64,000 nt of DNA from CBDCYH01 sp965224105 (GCA_965224105.1 CBDCYH010000002.1:434001-498000), one strand, 5' to 3'; numbered from the stretch's first letter, positions 1 to 8,302 are shown. Numbers and translations: made by a program. Notes: generated by a model from the letters alone, not told the origin.

Positions 1-228
1 CTTCGCACCTCCTAGTCCGAGGCCGCTAACTAATGCCGCAATCTTTCTACGTTTTCGTTTCTGGCAAAACCCAGAAAGTTGAACGGTCATATGCAAGCCG
101 TCGACACCCACTCCTTCTTCCAACACGAGTCCAAGTTTTCTCTCTTCGATCGTATCCACAAGTGTGTAACGCACCAAGAGGTCATTCTTGATGTCTCTCA
201 TGAACGGAATCTCAATGAGTAGTGTCAT
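1..228 (-). CDS. Unknown small protein, runs off the left edge; possible second immunity protein
   Basis: An open frame starts at an ATG at 226-228 on the minus strand and leaves the window after 76 residues (MTLLIEIPFMRDIKN...). It begins 38 nt after the stop of the immunity-like gene at 267-770, so the two are probably co-transcribed. I do not recognise a family. The pattern is an amphipathic first half, then an EEGVGVDG turn, then a basic QKRKRRK patch. Small proteins with a glycine-containing central turn are common next to polymorphic toxins, so a second immunity protein is possible, but that rests on position only. No signal peptide or membrane segment is visible. Confidence 0.5.
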   Translation of the reverse strand, partial: MTLLIEIPFMRDIKNDLLVRYTLVDTIEERKLGLVLEEGVGVDGLHMTVQLSGFCQKRKRRKIAALVSGLGLGGAK

Positions 229-266
229 TCGCGCGAAGGATTAGCAGAGTCCATGCACCTCGGTGT

Positions 267-770
267 TTATTCGAAAGCTGGATACGGAATTGGGTATTGC
301 CCGGTCAGTATGCGATGGACAATATTGGGTGGACTCATCACCAGTCCTATTTCAGCATTGCGATTCTCCCCACGTAGTCTCCCGACAGTTGTAAAGTCCT
401 CGTCATTGATTCTCCAAACATACCAGTTATTTGAAACCTTAACCTCTTCGCCAGGCTTCCAGCCATAGTCGTTCGTATCCCGAAAGAGGATTTTTTTGGT
501 GTCGCCCACATCACCGCAATTCCCCTCGAATTCCCAGTAACCCATTTTCAATCCCAACTTTGTTACACAGTGAGCATAGAAAGCTACTTCTCCTTTTACC
601 ACTTCCTCAAGATTCACGTCGCATGTCGCCGGATACGCTTTTTCAAAAGCGCGAATTACATCGCTATTCAGTTGAGTGAGATCACTAATTATGTATTGAA
701 AATACTTTTTTGTCCCGTCCTCGATCTGAACAGAAAATACATCCCCAACCTTTGTGTTCTTTCGTGACAT
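267..770 (-). CDS. Imm26-like immunity protein
   Basis: A complete 167-residue cytoplasmic protein without signal peptide. It opens with KVGDVFSVQIEDG followed by YFQYI, the beta-strand pattern I associate with Imm26-type immunity proteins of polymorphic toxin systems, and carries FYAHCV, NNWYVWRIN and a C-terminal EIGLVMSPPNIV segment. Its start lies only 16 nt after the stop (787-789) of a degraded toxin C-terminus on the same strand, the usual toxin-then-immunity order. The gene looks intact although the toxin is broken, so it may now protect against toxins of relatives (an orphan immunity gene). The Imm26 assignment is by pattern recognition and is moderately sure; the immunity role is supported mainly by context. 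Confidence 0.65.
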   Translation of the reverse strand: MSRKNTKVGDVFSVQIEDGTKKYFQYIISDLTQLNSDVIRAFEKAYPATCDVNLEEVVKGEVAFYAHCVTKLGLKMGYWEFEGNCGDVGDTKKILFRDTNDYGWKPGEEVKVSNNWYVWRINDEDFTTVGRLRGENRNAEIGLVMSPPNIVHRILTGQYPIPYPAFE

Positions 771-786
771 TTTCAGCCAAAGAATA

Positions 787-1092
787 TTACTTAATACCGA
801 ATTGGTGCCAGTATTTAGGCGCTATCGAATTAATCTTATTTAACAGCTGGCCTCCGTTCTTTTGCAAACCAAAACCATTGATTAGCGTCTGCTCCCTCGC
901 TCTTGCTACACTTTTAGATAGACCTTTGGATCCTTCTACTACGCGATAACGCAGCAACGATTTTGCTGTGCGGGAGTTCAGATGCTCAGCAAAACGGATT
1001 GCTGGCTTCCTTCTCGTAATCCGCCGCCACCGCCTCCAGGCGGGGAGCCGGCGGTGTAGATTTCTTCCCAGGAGGTGGACTTGGTCGTTCTG
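787..1092 (-). pseudogene. Relic of the C-terminal tip of an RHS-like polymorphic toxin
   Basis: The minus-strand frame ending at a TAA at 787-789 is open back to 1092 but has no credible start. Its last ~60 codons read like real protein: RYRVVEGSKGLSKSVARA, then REQTLINGFGLQKNGGQLL, then NKINSIAPKYWHQFGIK. The 'REQ..I...GL...GG.LLNK.N.I.PKYW' pattern resembles the extreme C-termini of RHS-type polymorphic toxins. Upstream of about 960 the frame turns into arginine/tryptophan-rich noise. It is followed after 16 nt by the immunity-like gene. I read it as the surviving toxin tip after loss of the large central part of the gene. The toxin's activity cannot be named from this fragment. Confidence 0.55.
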
Positions 1093-1298
1093 TTAACGGT
1101 CCAGTAGCAGGTAAGACTTCCACCAGAATTACTGGTCGCGTAGGCTTTGAAGTTGTGATACTCCCCCTCAGTGATGTAGTTATGAGAAGGAATGATGGGA
1201 TTGACGACGAGGCTGTCGAGGGTCGGCGCGGGCTGCGCAAAAGCATCCGGTGCGACAAGTGCAGAGAGGACAATAAAGATAATTAGGTATGTTCTCAT
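978..1298 (-). pseudogene. Secreted protein N-terminal fragment, probably the front end of the broken toxin gene
   Basis: A 106-codon frame starts with a clear signal peptide (MRTYLIIFIVLSALVAPDAFA) and continues as an Ig-like stretch (LDSLVVNP, ITEGEYHNFKAYATSNSG, CYWTV) before running into a glycine tract and a short nonsense tail. Just beyond the glycine tract another frame briefly reads AADYEKEASN, and the third frame then carries the toxin tip ending at 787. Plausible coding segments in three successive frames point to indels plus a large internal deletion that brought the N-terminus and C-terminus of a big secreted protein together. It could alternatively be a short functional secreted protein, but the composition of its last 15 residues argues against this. 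Confidence 0.45.
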
Positions 1299-1440
1299 TT
1301 CGTACGCCTCACTGCGTTAGATAAACCGAGTTACAAGCGAGGGTACGGGTTGGCGAATTTGATTGTCAAAGAAGAAAACGCGTTGTGATTCGTGGAAGAA
1401 AGTTCACGAGAAACTACAAACACATTTGAATACTGAGTTG

Positions 1441-2135
1441 TCTGCACAAACTGTATGGATCCCGGCTCGGGGGCCGGGATGACGCGTGGGTGATGGGACA
1501 ACACGACGAGTAAAACAATTACGACTGCGGTGACTTGGGCCGAGCTCGTAGATGGAGATCGCCGCGTCGCCCTTCGGGACTCCTCGCGATGACTGCTTGT
1601 TTTTATGTGAATTGATTATGGCTCCTGTGGCAACAACCACAAACTGCATGGACCCCGGATCGAGTCCGGGGTGACACCAGGGTGGTGGGATGAGCTCCAG
1701 CGGGTAAGCGAATACCGCGGCGATGAATATCACTCCAGGCTAGTCATCCCAGCCCCCGAGCCGCGATCCATAGGGCGGTGACAATCAGCTCAAACTGTAT
1801 GGACCCGGTGCCCCTAGATGGAGATTACCGCGTCGCCCTTCGGGACTCCTAGTAATGACGCGATGGGTATGGACCCCGGATCAAGTCCGGGGTGACAGCG
1901 GGGAGGTGGGGTAAAGGTTGCGCCAGCCTTTGGACTTGCAGACCTGCGACCGAAGATGGAGACTGCCACGTCGCCCTTAGGGCTCCTCGCAGTGACGACT
2001 TACCCCCGGATCAAATCCGGGGTGACGCCAGGGGGTTGGTGTTGAAGGTCTGCGCAAACCCTTGCACTTCCGGACCTGCGCCTCTAGATGGAGATCCCCA
2101 CGTCGCCCTTCGGGCTCCTCTGGATGACGCGCTTG
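1441..2135. repeat. Palindromic intergenic repeat cluster 1 (A and B elements)
   Basis: Two short element types are interspersed. A elements are hairpins with a CCCCGGA/TCCGGGG or ATCCCGGC/GCCGGGAT stem and a GTGAC or ATGAC tail, at 1455-1483, 1648-1675, 1743-1771 (inverted), 1869-1896 and 2003-2026. B elements start GATGGAGA, have a CGTCGCCCTTCGGG core and end TGACG, at 1541-1593, 1815-1860, 1954-1997 and 2084-2129. The stretch 1869-1997 (A, spacer, B) is repeated at 2003-2129, a tandem duplication of about 130 bp. The interval 1299-2233 holds no gene that I can support; open frames inside it are by-products of the repeats. Confidence 0.85.
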
Positions 2136-2158
2136 GTTTGGGCCGAGCTCACATCAGA

Positions 2159-2170
2159 GTTGCGCGCAAC
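2159..2170. promoter_or_regulatory. Perfect 12-bp palindrome upstream of mmsA
   Basis: GTTGCGCGCAAC is a perfect palindrome 63 bp upstream of the mmsA start, in the AT-richer strip between the last B repeat and the gene. It is a candidate operator for the catabolic operon. No regulator gene is adjacent, so the assignment is weak. Confidence 0.3.
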
Positions 2171-2233
2171 CGACTCGCAACCAATTTTATCCTTAAATTT
2201 TCTCGTCAGCACGTAAACATACTCGCGCCTCTC

Positions 2234-3700
2234 ATGTCCTGTCCCGACCCCTACGACCCCGTCCAAAACTTCATCAACGGCACGTTCCACGATGGCAACG
2301 GAAAACAGATGGATGTTCTGAGTCCGCTTACCGGCGACGTGATCTCCACGCTCCCGCTGTCGGGCAAAAGCGAACTGGACAAAGCAGTCGAGGCGGCGGA
2401 AAAGGCTTTCCCGGCGTGGTCGGGAAAAACGTTGAAAGAGCGGACGCAGGTTTTCTTCCGCTACCGCGAACTGCTCGTCAAACATCGCGACGAACTGGCA
2501 AAGATAGTGCACGAAGAGAACGGTAAGACGATGGACGAGTCGTACGCCGAGGTCGACAAAAGCATCGAGCTTACCGAGTTTGCGTGCTCCATGCCGCAAA
2601 TAGTGACAGGCGAGTTTATGGAAGTCAGCAAAGGTGTTGAGTGCAGGGTGGAGCGAGCACCGGTTGGCGTTGTCGCATTCATCTCCCCGTTCAACTTCCC
2701 GCTGATGGTTCCGCACTGGACCGCACCCAATGCCATCGTCCTCGGCAACTGCATGATCCTCAAGCCGTCCGAGATTGTACCCCTGAGCGCAAAGCGAATG
2801 GCAGAGTTGTTGAAAGAGGCCGGCCTCCCCGACGGGGTGTTCAACATCGTCAACGGAGACCGCGAAATTGTCGAAGCCATCTGCGACCACGACGGCATAG
2901 AAGCGGTGGCTTTTGTCGGATCGACCAGGGTTGCCAAGATCGTTTACAAACGTGCTACCTCAAACCTTAAACGATGTGTTGCGCTTGGAGGCGCAAAGAA
3001 TCACCTTATCGTACTCCCCGACGCACACACAGAAATGACAGCGACCAACGTCGTTGCGTCCATGTCGGGTTGCGCCGGTCAAAGGTGTATGGCGGCGGCT
3101 GCGATGGTGGGTGTTGGCAAAGTCGACCACATCATCGAGCGCATCGTTACCGCCGCCAAGGATATCCAACCCGGTAAAAACCTGGGATCCGTTATCTCGA
3201 AAGAAGCGAAAGAACGCATCGAGCGCTACATCACCGAGGCCGAGGCCGCTGGCGCCAAGGTGCTCGTCGACGGACGTAACGCCCGCGTCGAAGGCCACGA
3301 AGGCGGATTCTTCGTCGGACCAACCGTCATCGACCATGTTACTCCCGACATGGCCATCGCAAAAGAAGAAGTTTTCGGTCCGGTAATCAGCATCATCCGG
3401 ACAGAAAATCTCGACGACGCCATTGCTCTCGAGAACAGCTCCAACTACGGTAACGCAGCCGCGGTCTTCACCCAGAGCGGCGGACTTGCACGCGAGGTTA
3501 TCAACCGCGCGAGCGCAGGGATGATAGGCGTTAACATCGGCGTGCCCGTCCCGCGCGAGCCGTACTCGTTCGGCGGATGGAATGAATCCAAGTTCGGTGT
3601 GTGCGACGTGACCGGCGAAAGCTCGATCGAGTTCTGGACCAAGCTCAAGAAAGCCACCACCAAATGGAATCCCGAAGACTGGACCAACTGGATGAGTTGA
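2234..3700 (+). CDS. mmsA: Methylmalonate-semialdehyde dehydrogenase (CoA-acylating)
   Basis: This 488-residue NAD-dependent aldehyde dehydrogenase oxidises methylmalonate semialdehyde (and malonate semialdehyde) to propionyl-CoA (acetyl-CoA) with loss of CO2. The start chosen is ATG 2234 (MSCPDPYDPVQNFINGTF), which matches the usual N-terminus of the family; the frame is open for 114 codons further upstream, but that part is translated repeat DNA. The segment PFNFPLM near residue 153 lies in the cofactor fold, and GCAGQRCMA carries the catalytic cysteine near residue 285; the GQRCMA context is typical of MmsA/IolA rather than of general aldehyde dehydrogenases. It is first of three co-directional genes (aminotransferase 31 nt downstream, NCS1 transporter after it), a set fitting thymine/uracil or beta-amino acid breakdown. 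Confidence 0.9.
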   Translation: MSCPDPYDPVQNFINGTFHDGNGKQMDVLSPLTGDVISTLPLSGKSELDKAVEAAEKAFPAWSGKTLKERTQVFFRYRELLVKHRDELAKIVHEENGKTMDESYAEVDKSIELTEFACSMPQIVTGEFMEVSKGVECRVERAPVGVVAFISPFNFPLMVPHWTAPNAIVLGNCMILKPSEIVPLSAKRMAELLKEAGLPDGVFNIVNGDREIVEAICDHDGIEAVAFVGSTRVAKIVYKRATSNLKRCVALGGAKNHLIVLPDAHTEMTATNVVASMSGCAGQRCMAAAAMVGVGKVDHIIERIVTAAKDIQPGKNLGSVISKEAKERIERYITEAEAAGAKVLVDGRNARVEGHEGGFFVGPTVIDHVTPDMAIAKEEVFGPVISIIRTENLDDAIALENSSNYGNAAAVFTQSGGLAREVINRASAGMIGVNIGVPVPREPYSFGGWNESKFGVCDVTGESSIEFWTKLKKATTKWNPEDWTNWMS

Positions 3701-3731
3701 TCCCCAACAGATTCAATCAGCAACCAAATCT

Positions 3732-5069
3732 ATGTCGGCTAACAGCCAGATCCTTTCCAACAACCTCGACCATACCTTTTTTTCCTGGGGACCGCAGGGT
3801 AACCTCAACCCCATCAACATCGAACGCGCCAGGGGCGTGTACATGTGGGACCGCGACGGAAAGAAGTACCTTGACTTCTCGTCCCAGCTGATCAACGTGA
3901 ACATCGGTCACGGCCATCCGAAAGTTGCCGCGGCCGTGGCGAAACAGATGAGCGAGATCAGCTACGCCTATCCGGGGATGGCCACCGAACCCCGTGGAAC
4001 CCTTGGAAAAAAACTCGCAGAAATAACCCCGGGCGGTCTCACCAAAACTTTTTTTACACTCGGCGGCGCAGAAGCGGTTGAGAACTCGATCAAACTCGCG
4101 CGGGTCTACACCGGTCGGTCGAAGATCATCAGCCTTTACCGATCGTATCACGGCGGGACGTACGCGGCGATGTCAGCAGGCGGTGACCCACGTAAACATC
4201 CCATCGACGCGCAGGCTGCTCCAAACTTCATCCACGTTGAGAACCCGTACTTCTACCGGTGTCCGTGGAACAGCAGCACGCCCGAGGAGTGCACCGAGCG
4301 GGCAACCGACCACCTCGAGCGGGTGATCAAATTCGAAAACCCCGACAGCATTGCTGCGATATTGCTGGAGGGTGAATCCGGATCTTCCGGTTGTATCAAG
4401 TACCCTCCCGGCTACTGGGCGCGGGTCGCCGAGATTGCGAAGCGGTACGGCATTCTTACCATCTGCGACGAGGTGATGAGCGGGTTTGGGCGCACCGGTA
4501 AGATGTTCGCCATCGAGCATCACGGTGTTGAGCCGGACATCATGTGCATGGCCAAAGGACTTACCGCAGGTTACCTCCCGCTCGGCGGTATCATCACCAG
4601 TAAAGAGATTGCGAGCGCGTTCGATGAGACGCCGCTGCCGCTCGGGCTCACCTACTCTGCGCACCCGGTGTCGTGCGCATCCGCCGTGGCCGTGCTCGAC
4701 ATTTACGAAGAAGAAGACCTTGTTGTCAACGCCGCGCGCATGGGTACGTACATCGAGGCACAGGTTGAAAAGCTCAAGGACAAGCATCCGTCGATTGGCG
4801 ACTACCGCAACACAGGTTTGTTGGGTTGCATCGAGCTCGTCAAGAATCGAGACACCAAAGAACCCACCGTGCCCTGGAACGCAACGGGTAAAGATGCGGA
4901 TGTTACCCGCCGGATGGCTGCGAAAATCCGCGAGCTGGGCATGTTCACTTTTGTCCGCTGGAACTGGATCTTCACCGCTCCGCCGCTGTGCGTGACCGAA
5001 GAACAAATCGACGAAGGACTCGAAATTATTTCGCAGGCCATTGCTATCGCCGACGAATACTGCAAGTGA
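3732..5069 (+). CDS. Class III omega-aminotransferase (probably beta-alanine / 3-aminoisobutyrate:pyruvate)
   Basis: A 445-residue PLP enzyme of aminotransferase class III. The sequence shows the N-terminal FFSWGPQGN motif, GGAEAVENSIKLAR (phosphate-binding region), the cofactor aspartate in TICDEVMSGFGRTG near residue 246, and the PLP lysine in MCMAKGLTAGYLPLGG near residue 275. The substrate cannot be read from sequence alone. It sits 31 nt behind methylmalonate-semialdehyde dehydrogenase and 16 nt before a nucleobase-type transporter. Beta-alanine and 3-aminoisobutyrate, the end products of reductive uracil and thymine degradation, would be transaminated to exactly the semialdehydes that MmsA consumes. 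Taurine:pyruvate transamination is the main alternative, since those enzymes are close relatives, but no sulfoacetaldehyde gene is nearby. Confidence 0.82.
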   Translation: MSANSQILSNNLDHTFFSWGPQGNLNPINIERARGVYMWDRDGKKYLDFSSQLINVNIGHGHPKVAAAVAKQMSEISYAYPGMATEPRGTLGKKLAEITPGGLTKTFFTLGGAEAVENSIKLARVYTGRSKIISLYRSYHGGTYAAMSAGGDPRKHPIDAQAAPNFIHVENPYFYRCPWNSSTPEECTERATDHLERVIKFENPDSIAAILLEGESGSSGCIKYPPGYWARVAEIAKRYGILTICDEVMSGFGRTGKMFAIEHHGVEPDIMCMAKGLTAGYLPLGGIITSKEIASAFDETPLPLGLTYSAHPVSCASAVAVLDIYEEEDLVVNAARMGTYIEAQVEKLKDKHPSIGDYRNTGLLGCIELVKNRDTKEPTVPWNATGKDADVTRRMAAKIRELGMFTFVRWNWIFTAPPLCVTEEQIDEGLEIISQAIAIADEYCK

Positions 5070-5085
5070 TCCGAGACCTGTAAAC

Positions 5086-6801
5086 ATGAACCAATCATTC
5101 GACCTCCCGGCAGAAATCCGATCATCGCCACTCTATGGCGAGGACCTCGCGCCGATTCCACCGGAAGAACGCACATGGTCAACGTGGAACCTGGCGGCAA
5201 TCTGGATTGGCATGGCGGTGTGCATCCCCACGTACCTGCTCGCATCGTACATGATCACCGCAGGGTTGAGCTGGGTCGCCGCACTGGTAATCATCACGCT
5301 CGCGAACCTGATCATCACCGTACCGATGGTGCTCAACGGACACGCCGGGGTCGAGTACGGAATCCCGTTTCCGGTCGTCGGCCGCTCGTCGTTTGGGACG
5401 CGCGGAATACACGTCGCCTCGATCGTACGCGCGCTCGTCGCGTGCGGATGGTTTGGCATTCAGACATGGATCGGAGGCCTGGCGTTTTACGAAATATATC
5501 GAGCACTCTTCTTCGCCGGTGTGCCCACGCCAACAGGACTTGTACCCGGTAAGTTTGTGGGCTTCGCTTTGTTTTGGCTGCTGAATATCTACTTCATCTG
5601 GAAAGGCGCGGAAAGCATCAAGTGGCTTGAGACTTTTGCGGCACCGATACTGGTGGGCATCGGATTGATCCTGATTGGATGGGGCGCCATGCAGGGCGGC
5701 GGCGTGGCTAACGTGCTGGAAAAAAGCGCGCAGCTGCAGGACCCCACCGCGTCTCTTGTAAAATCAGAATCTGATTTGATGCTGCACCTGCAGTTGTTGG
5801 AGGGTCGGGACGGTGCACCCAAGGCGTCTGAGTATCGGCTGTCGCTTTCCGATCAGGAACCCGGTCCCTGGCTGCCGGTGACGGACGAGTGGATCCCGAT
5901 CACCCGCGACATCTCGACCATGAACGCGTTGCTCGACGGCGAACGGACGGCGAGCGTTCGCGTGCGCGCTCCGGTGGACGGTGGTGGGTTCGTTGAATCG
6001 TCTGATGTGACCGCTTCGACGGGCGCGCCGGGCGGCAACAAGTGGTGGCTGTACCTCTTCTGGCTCACGGGGATGGTCGGATTTTGGGCGACCATGTCGT
6101 TAAGTATATCTGATATTACTCGCTACGCTCGGTCGCAGAAGGAGCAAATCGCAGGACAGTTTCTCGGACTGCCCGGTGCCATGATGCTGTATTCGTTCGT
6201 AGGCATCTTCGTCACCGCTGCGGCGGTTGTCATTTTTCCTGATGTGCTGGTTAGCGAAGACGCGCCATGGGATCCGGTGTCATTGCTTGGCAAGTTTGAG
6301 AATCCGCTCGCCGTTGTTGTGGCGCAGGTGTTCATGATTATCGCGACTTTGAGTACAAACATTGCGGCGAATGTAATCGCCCCGGCAAACGCCTTCGCCA
6401 ACCTGATGCCGCAGCGAATAAGTTTTCGATGGGGCGGGATTATCGCGGGCGTCATTGGGATTATCATCTGTCCGTGGTGGCTGCTAGACGAGATTAGCGG
6501 CTTCCTGATCTTGGTGAGCGGTTTGCTCGGTCCGATCCTCGGCATCATGCTCTGCGACTACTTTGTGATCCGCAAGAAGCGGCTTCGTCTGGCTGAGCTC
6601 TACCGCACCGAAGGTCTGTATGCTTTCGGCGGGTCGGGCGTGAACATGCGGGCGATGATTGCGCTAGGGGCAGGGGTCGCCAGCGCGCTGGTGGGGTTGT
6701 TCGTCCCGTCGCTGTCGTTTCTGTACACGATGGCGTGGTTCACCGGGTTTGCGGTGAGCTTTGTTATTTATTACGCGGCGATGAGGGGGGCTGAGGTGTG
6801 A
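5086..6801 (+). CDS. NCS1-family nucleobase/cation symporter with a large soluble insertion
   Basis: A 571-residue polytopic inner-membrane protein of the NCS1 (Mhp1, cytosine/uracil/allantoin permease) family. Hallmarks are the N-terminal PPEERTWSTWN segment, the VLNGHAGVEYGIPFPVVGRSSFG loop region, WFGIQTWIGG, and FWATMSLSISDITRYAR. The start is ATG 5086; a TTG in frame upstream lies inside the previous gene. Between the helix ending near residue 210 and the WWLYLFWLTGMVGFW helix lie about 100 hydrophilic residues (roughly 218-316) where relatives have a short loop. The insertion has beta-sandwich-like spacing (EYRLSLSD, PWLPVTDEW, SVRVRAPVDGGG). The operon position suggests import of pyrimidines or a related amide. 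Confidence 0.85.
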   Translation: MNQSFDLPAEIRSSPLYGEDLAPIPPEERTWSTWNLAAIWIGMAVCIPTYLLASYMITAGLSWVAALVIITLANLIITVPMVLNGHAGVEYGIPFPVVGRSSFGTRGIHVASIVRALVACGWFGIQTWIGGLAFYEIYRALFFAGVPTPTGLVPGKFVGFALFWLLNIYFIWKGAESIKWLETFAAPILVGIGLILIGWGAMQGGGVANVLEKSAQLQDPTASLVKSESDLMLHLQLLEGRDGAPKASEYRLSLSDQEPGPWLPVTDEWIPITRDISTMNALLDGERTASVRVRAPVDGGGFVESSDVTASTGAPGGNKWWLYLFWLTGMVGFWATMSLSISDITRYARSQKEQIAGQFLGLPGAMMLYSFVGIFVTAAAVVIFPDVLVSEDAPWDPVSLLGKFENPLAVVVAQVFMIIATLSTNIAANVIAPANAFANLMPQRISFRWGGIIAGVIGIIICPWWLLDEISGFLILVSGLLGPILGIMLCDYFVIRKKRLRLAELYRTEGLYAFGGSGVNMRAMIALGAGVASALVGLFVPSLSFLYTMAWFTGFAVSFVIYYAAMRGAEV

Positions 6802-6805
6802 CATC

Positions 6806-7545
6806 ACCTCGTCACTGCGAGCGGCTACCGCCGCGTGGCAGTCTCCCAAAGCCGAGCACCGTACCCGGAGGTGAAGCGTCGCCCTTCATGGTCCGTCGAA
6901 GACAATCACAAACTGTATGGACCCCGGATCAAGTCCAGGGTGACGCAGTGGTGGTGGGAGGACGCTTCAACGACAAACGATTACCGCGGCGATGAATGCC
7001 ATCCCCAACCAGTCATCCCAGCCCCCGACCTGGAATCCATGGAGCGGTGACAACCAGCACAAACTGCATGGACCCCGGATCAAGTCCGGGGTGACACCGG
7101 GGTGGTGGAGGTCGCTTCAACGACAAACGATTACCGCGGCGATGAATGCCATCCCCAACCAGTCATCCCGGCCCCCGAGCCGGGATCCATAGGGCGATGA
7201 CAACCAGCACAAACGGCATGGACCCCGGATCAAGTCCGGGGTGACAAGTTGGTGGTGGGAGGACGCTTCAACGACAAACGATTACCGCGGCGATGAATGT
7301 CACCCCCAACCAGTCATCCCGGCCCCCGAGCCGGGATCCATAGGGCGATACGTCGAGCTCTGTAGATGGAGACTGCCGCGTCGCCTTTCGGCTCCTCGCA
7401 GTGACGAAACTGTATGGACCCCGGATCAAGTCCGGGGTGACAAGTTGGTGGTGGGAGGACGCTTCAACGACAAACGATTACCGCGGCGATGAATGCCATC
7501 CCCAACCAGTCATCCCGGCCCCCGAGCCGGGATCCCTGGAGCGGT
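6806..7545. repeat. Palindromic repeat cluster 2: ~150-bp tandem array of paired A elements with a nested B element
   Basis: A decayed inverted B element (about 6808-6862) is followed by A elements at 6917-6944 and 7068-7095 and near 7215, 7412, and inverted A elements at 7012-7040 and near 7162, 7313, 7510. The unit beginning CGCTTCAACGACAAACGATT starts at 6963, 7113, 7264 and 7460, so periods are 150, 151 and 196 bp. The longer unit differs by one B element (about 7355-7404) lying between the inverted and direct A hairpins. Each unit thus contains an inverted A, a short spacer and a direct A, a larger imperfect palindrome. No gene is supported between 6802 and 7624; open frames there are repeat translations. 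Confidence 0.85.
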
Positions 7546-7624
7546 GACGACCGAAACAAACTGTATTGTGCGAGAACTGTACCTTGGATAGCAAAGCTCT
7601 AAACTATAATTGCAATAGATGCTC

Positions 7625-8140
7625 TCATTGTTCGCTGCACCCGCTAAAGTTTGGATAGTCGCTGAAAAAGCCTGCACCGATTGCCGTCACGGTATCACCC
7701 TGCACTATGAAATGCCAAGATTTCGAACCTTGACAATAGAATCGCCAACCCCCGATTCGCTTGGTCTCAAGACCGTACGCCTCGACAAGTGACTCGGCTG
7801 TCGAGCCGATTCGGATTCCATGTTTGGCCTCGCCTTTGTAAGGATAACTTGTTAGGTATACATCTAGCGGACTGTCGACTTTATTTGCCGTAACCCCCTC
7901 ATGAAATCCAAACTCAATCCCTAGCGAATCATAACCCAGCGAATACCACGAGCGCGAGCCATCAATAATGCCGATTGTGCTCGGCTGGCCAGCGCGGGCC
8001 AAAACGTCTGCATACGTGGTACCGAACAGGTATTCTTCGACGCCGTCTAGGTGAATATCCGTTCTAGGTTCCTCTGCAGAATCACAAGACGGAAGAGTAA
8101 GGACCCCTAACACGAATCCGAGAAAGAGCCAACTTTTCAT
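7625..8140 (-). CDS. Small lipoprotein of unknown function (two SmpA-like repeats)
   Basis: Start chosen at ATG 8140 (MKSWLFLGFVLGVLTLPSC), which gives a proper lipoprotein signal with lipobox LPSC; the frame extends nine codons further upstream. The mature part, about 150 residues, has two similar halves: EYLFGTTYADVLARAGQPS and HGIRIGSTAESLVEAYGLE. Each has the 'G.t..dvl..fG.p' pattern of the SmpA/OmlA-like small fold that often mediates protein contacts at the outer membrane or in the periplasm. It lies alone between repeat cluster 2 and a B element. Function is unknown. Confidence 0.6.
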   Translation of the reverse strand: MKSWLFLGFVLGVLTLPSCDSAEEPRTDIHLDGVEEYLFGTTYADVLARAGQPSTIGIIDGSRSWYSLGYDSLGIEFGFHEGVTANKVDSPLDVYLTSYPYKGEAKHGIRIGSTAESLVEAYGLETKRIGGWRFYCQGSKSWHFIVQGDTVTAIGAGFFSDYPNFSGCSEQ

Positions 8141-8302
8141 TGCTGCCGACGGACTGGTTACTAACAATCAGGCTGTCCTATATGTGACAAAAACTTTTGT
8201 ACAATCAAGGGCAAAAAGATCCCCCCAACTTGTTGTACTCGGCACAATTGGATATCGAAATCCCTGATTTTCTAGGAAAGCACGTCCTTTGTACTTCGAA
8301 AC

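Noticed and set aside
1892..2233. 114-codon N-terminal extension of the mmsA frame
   Set aside because: It translates B and A repeat elements; the product has no family similarity, and ATG 2234 matches the normal MmsA N-terminus.
2084..2890. 268-codon minus-strand frame opposite mmsA
   Set aside because: Antisense shadow; the plus strand carries the complete dehydrogenase motifs.
6798..7492. Several plus-strand frames of 65-83 codons
   Set aside because: They share the same repeat-derived peptide (LPRR, QSSRP and similar) and have no coding character.
6963..7545. CRISPR-like regular spacing
   Set aside because: The period is ~150 bp, the 'spacers' are themselves near-identical, and no cas genes occur; it is a tandem array of palindromic elements.
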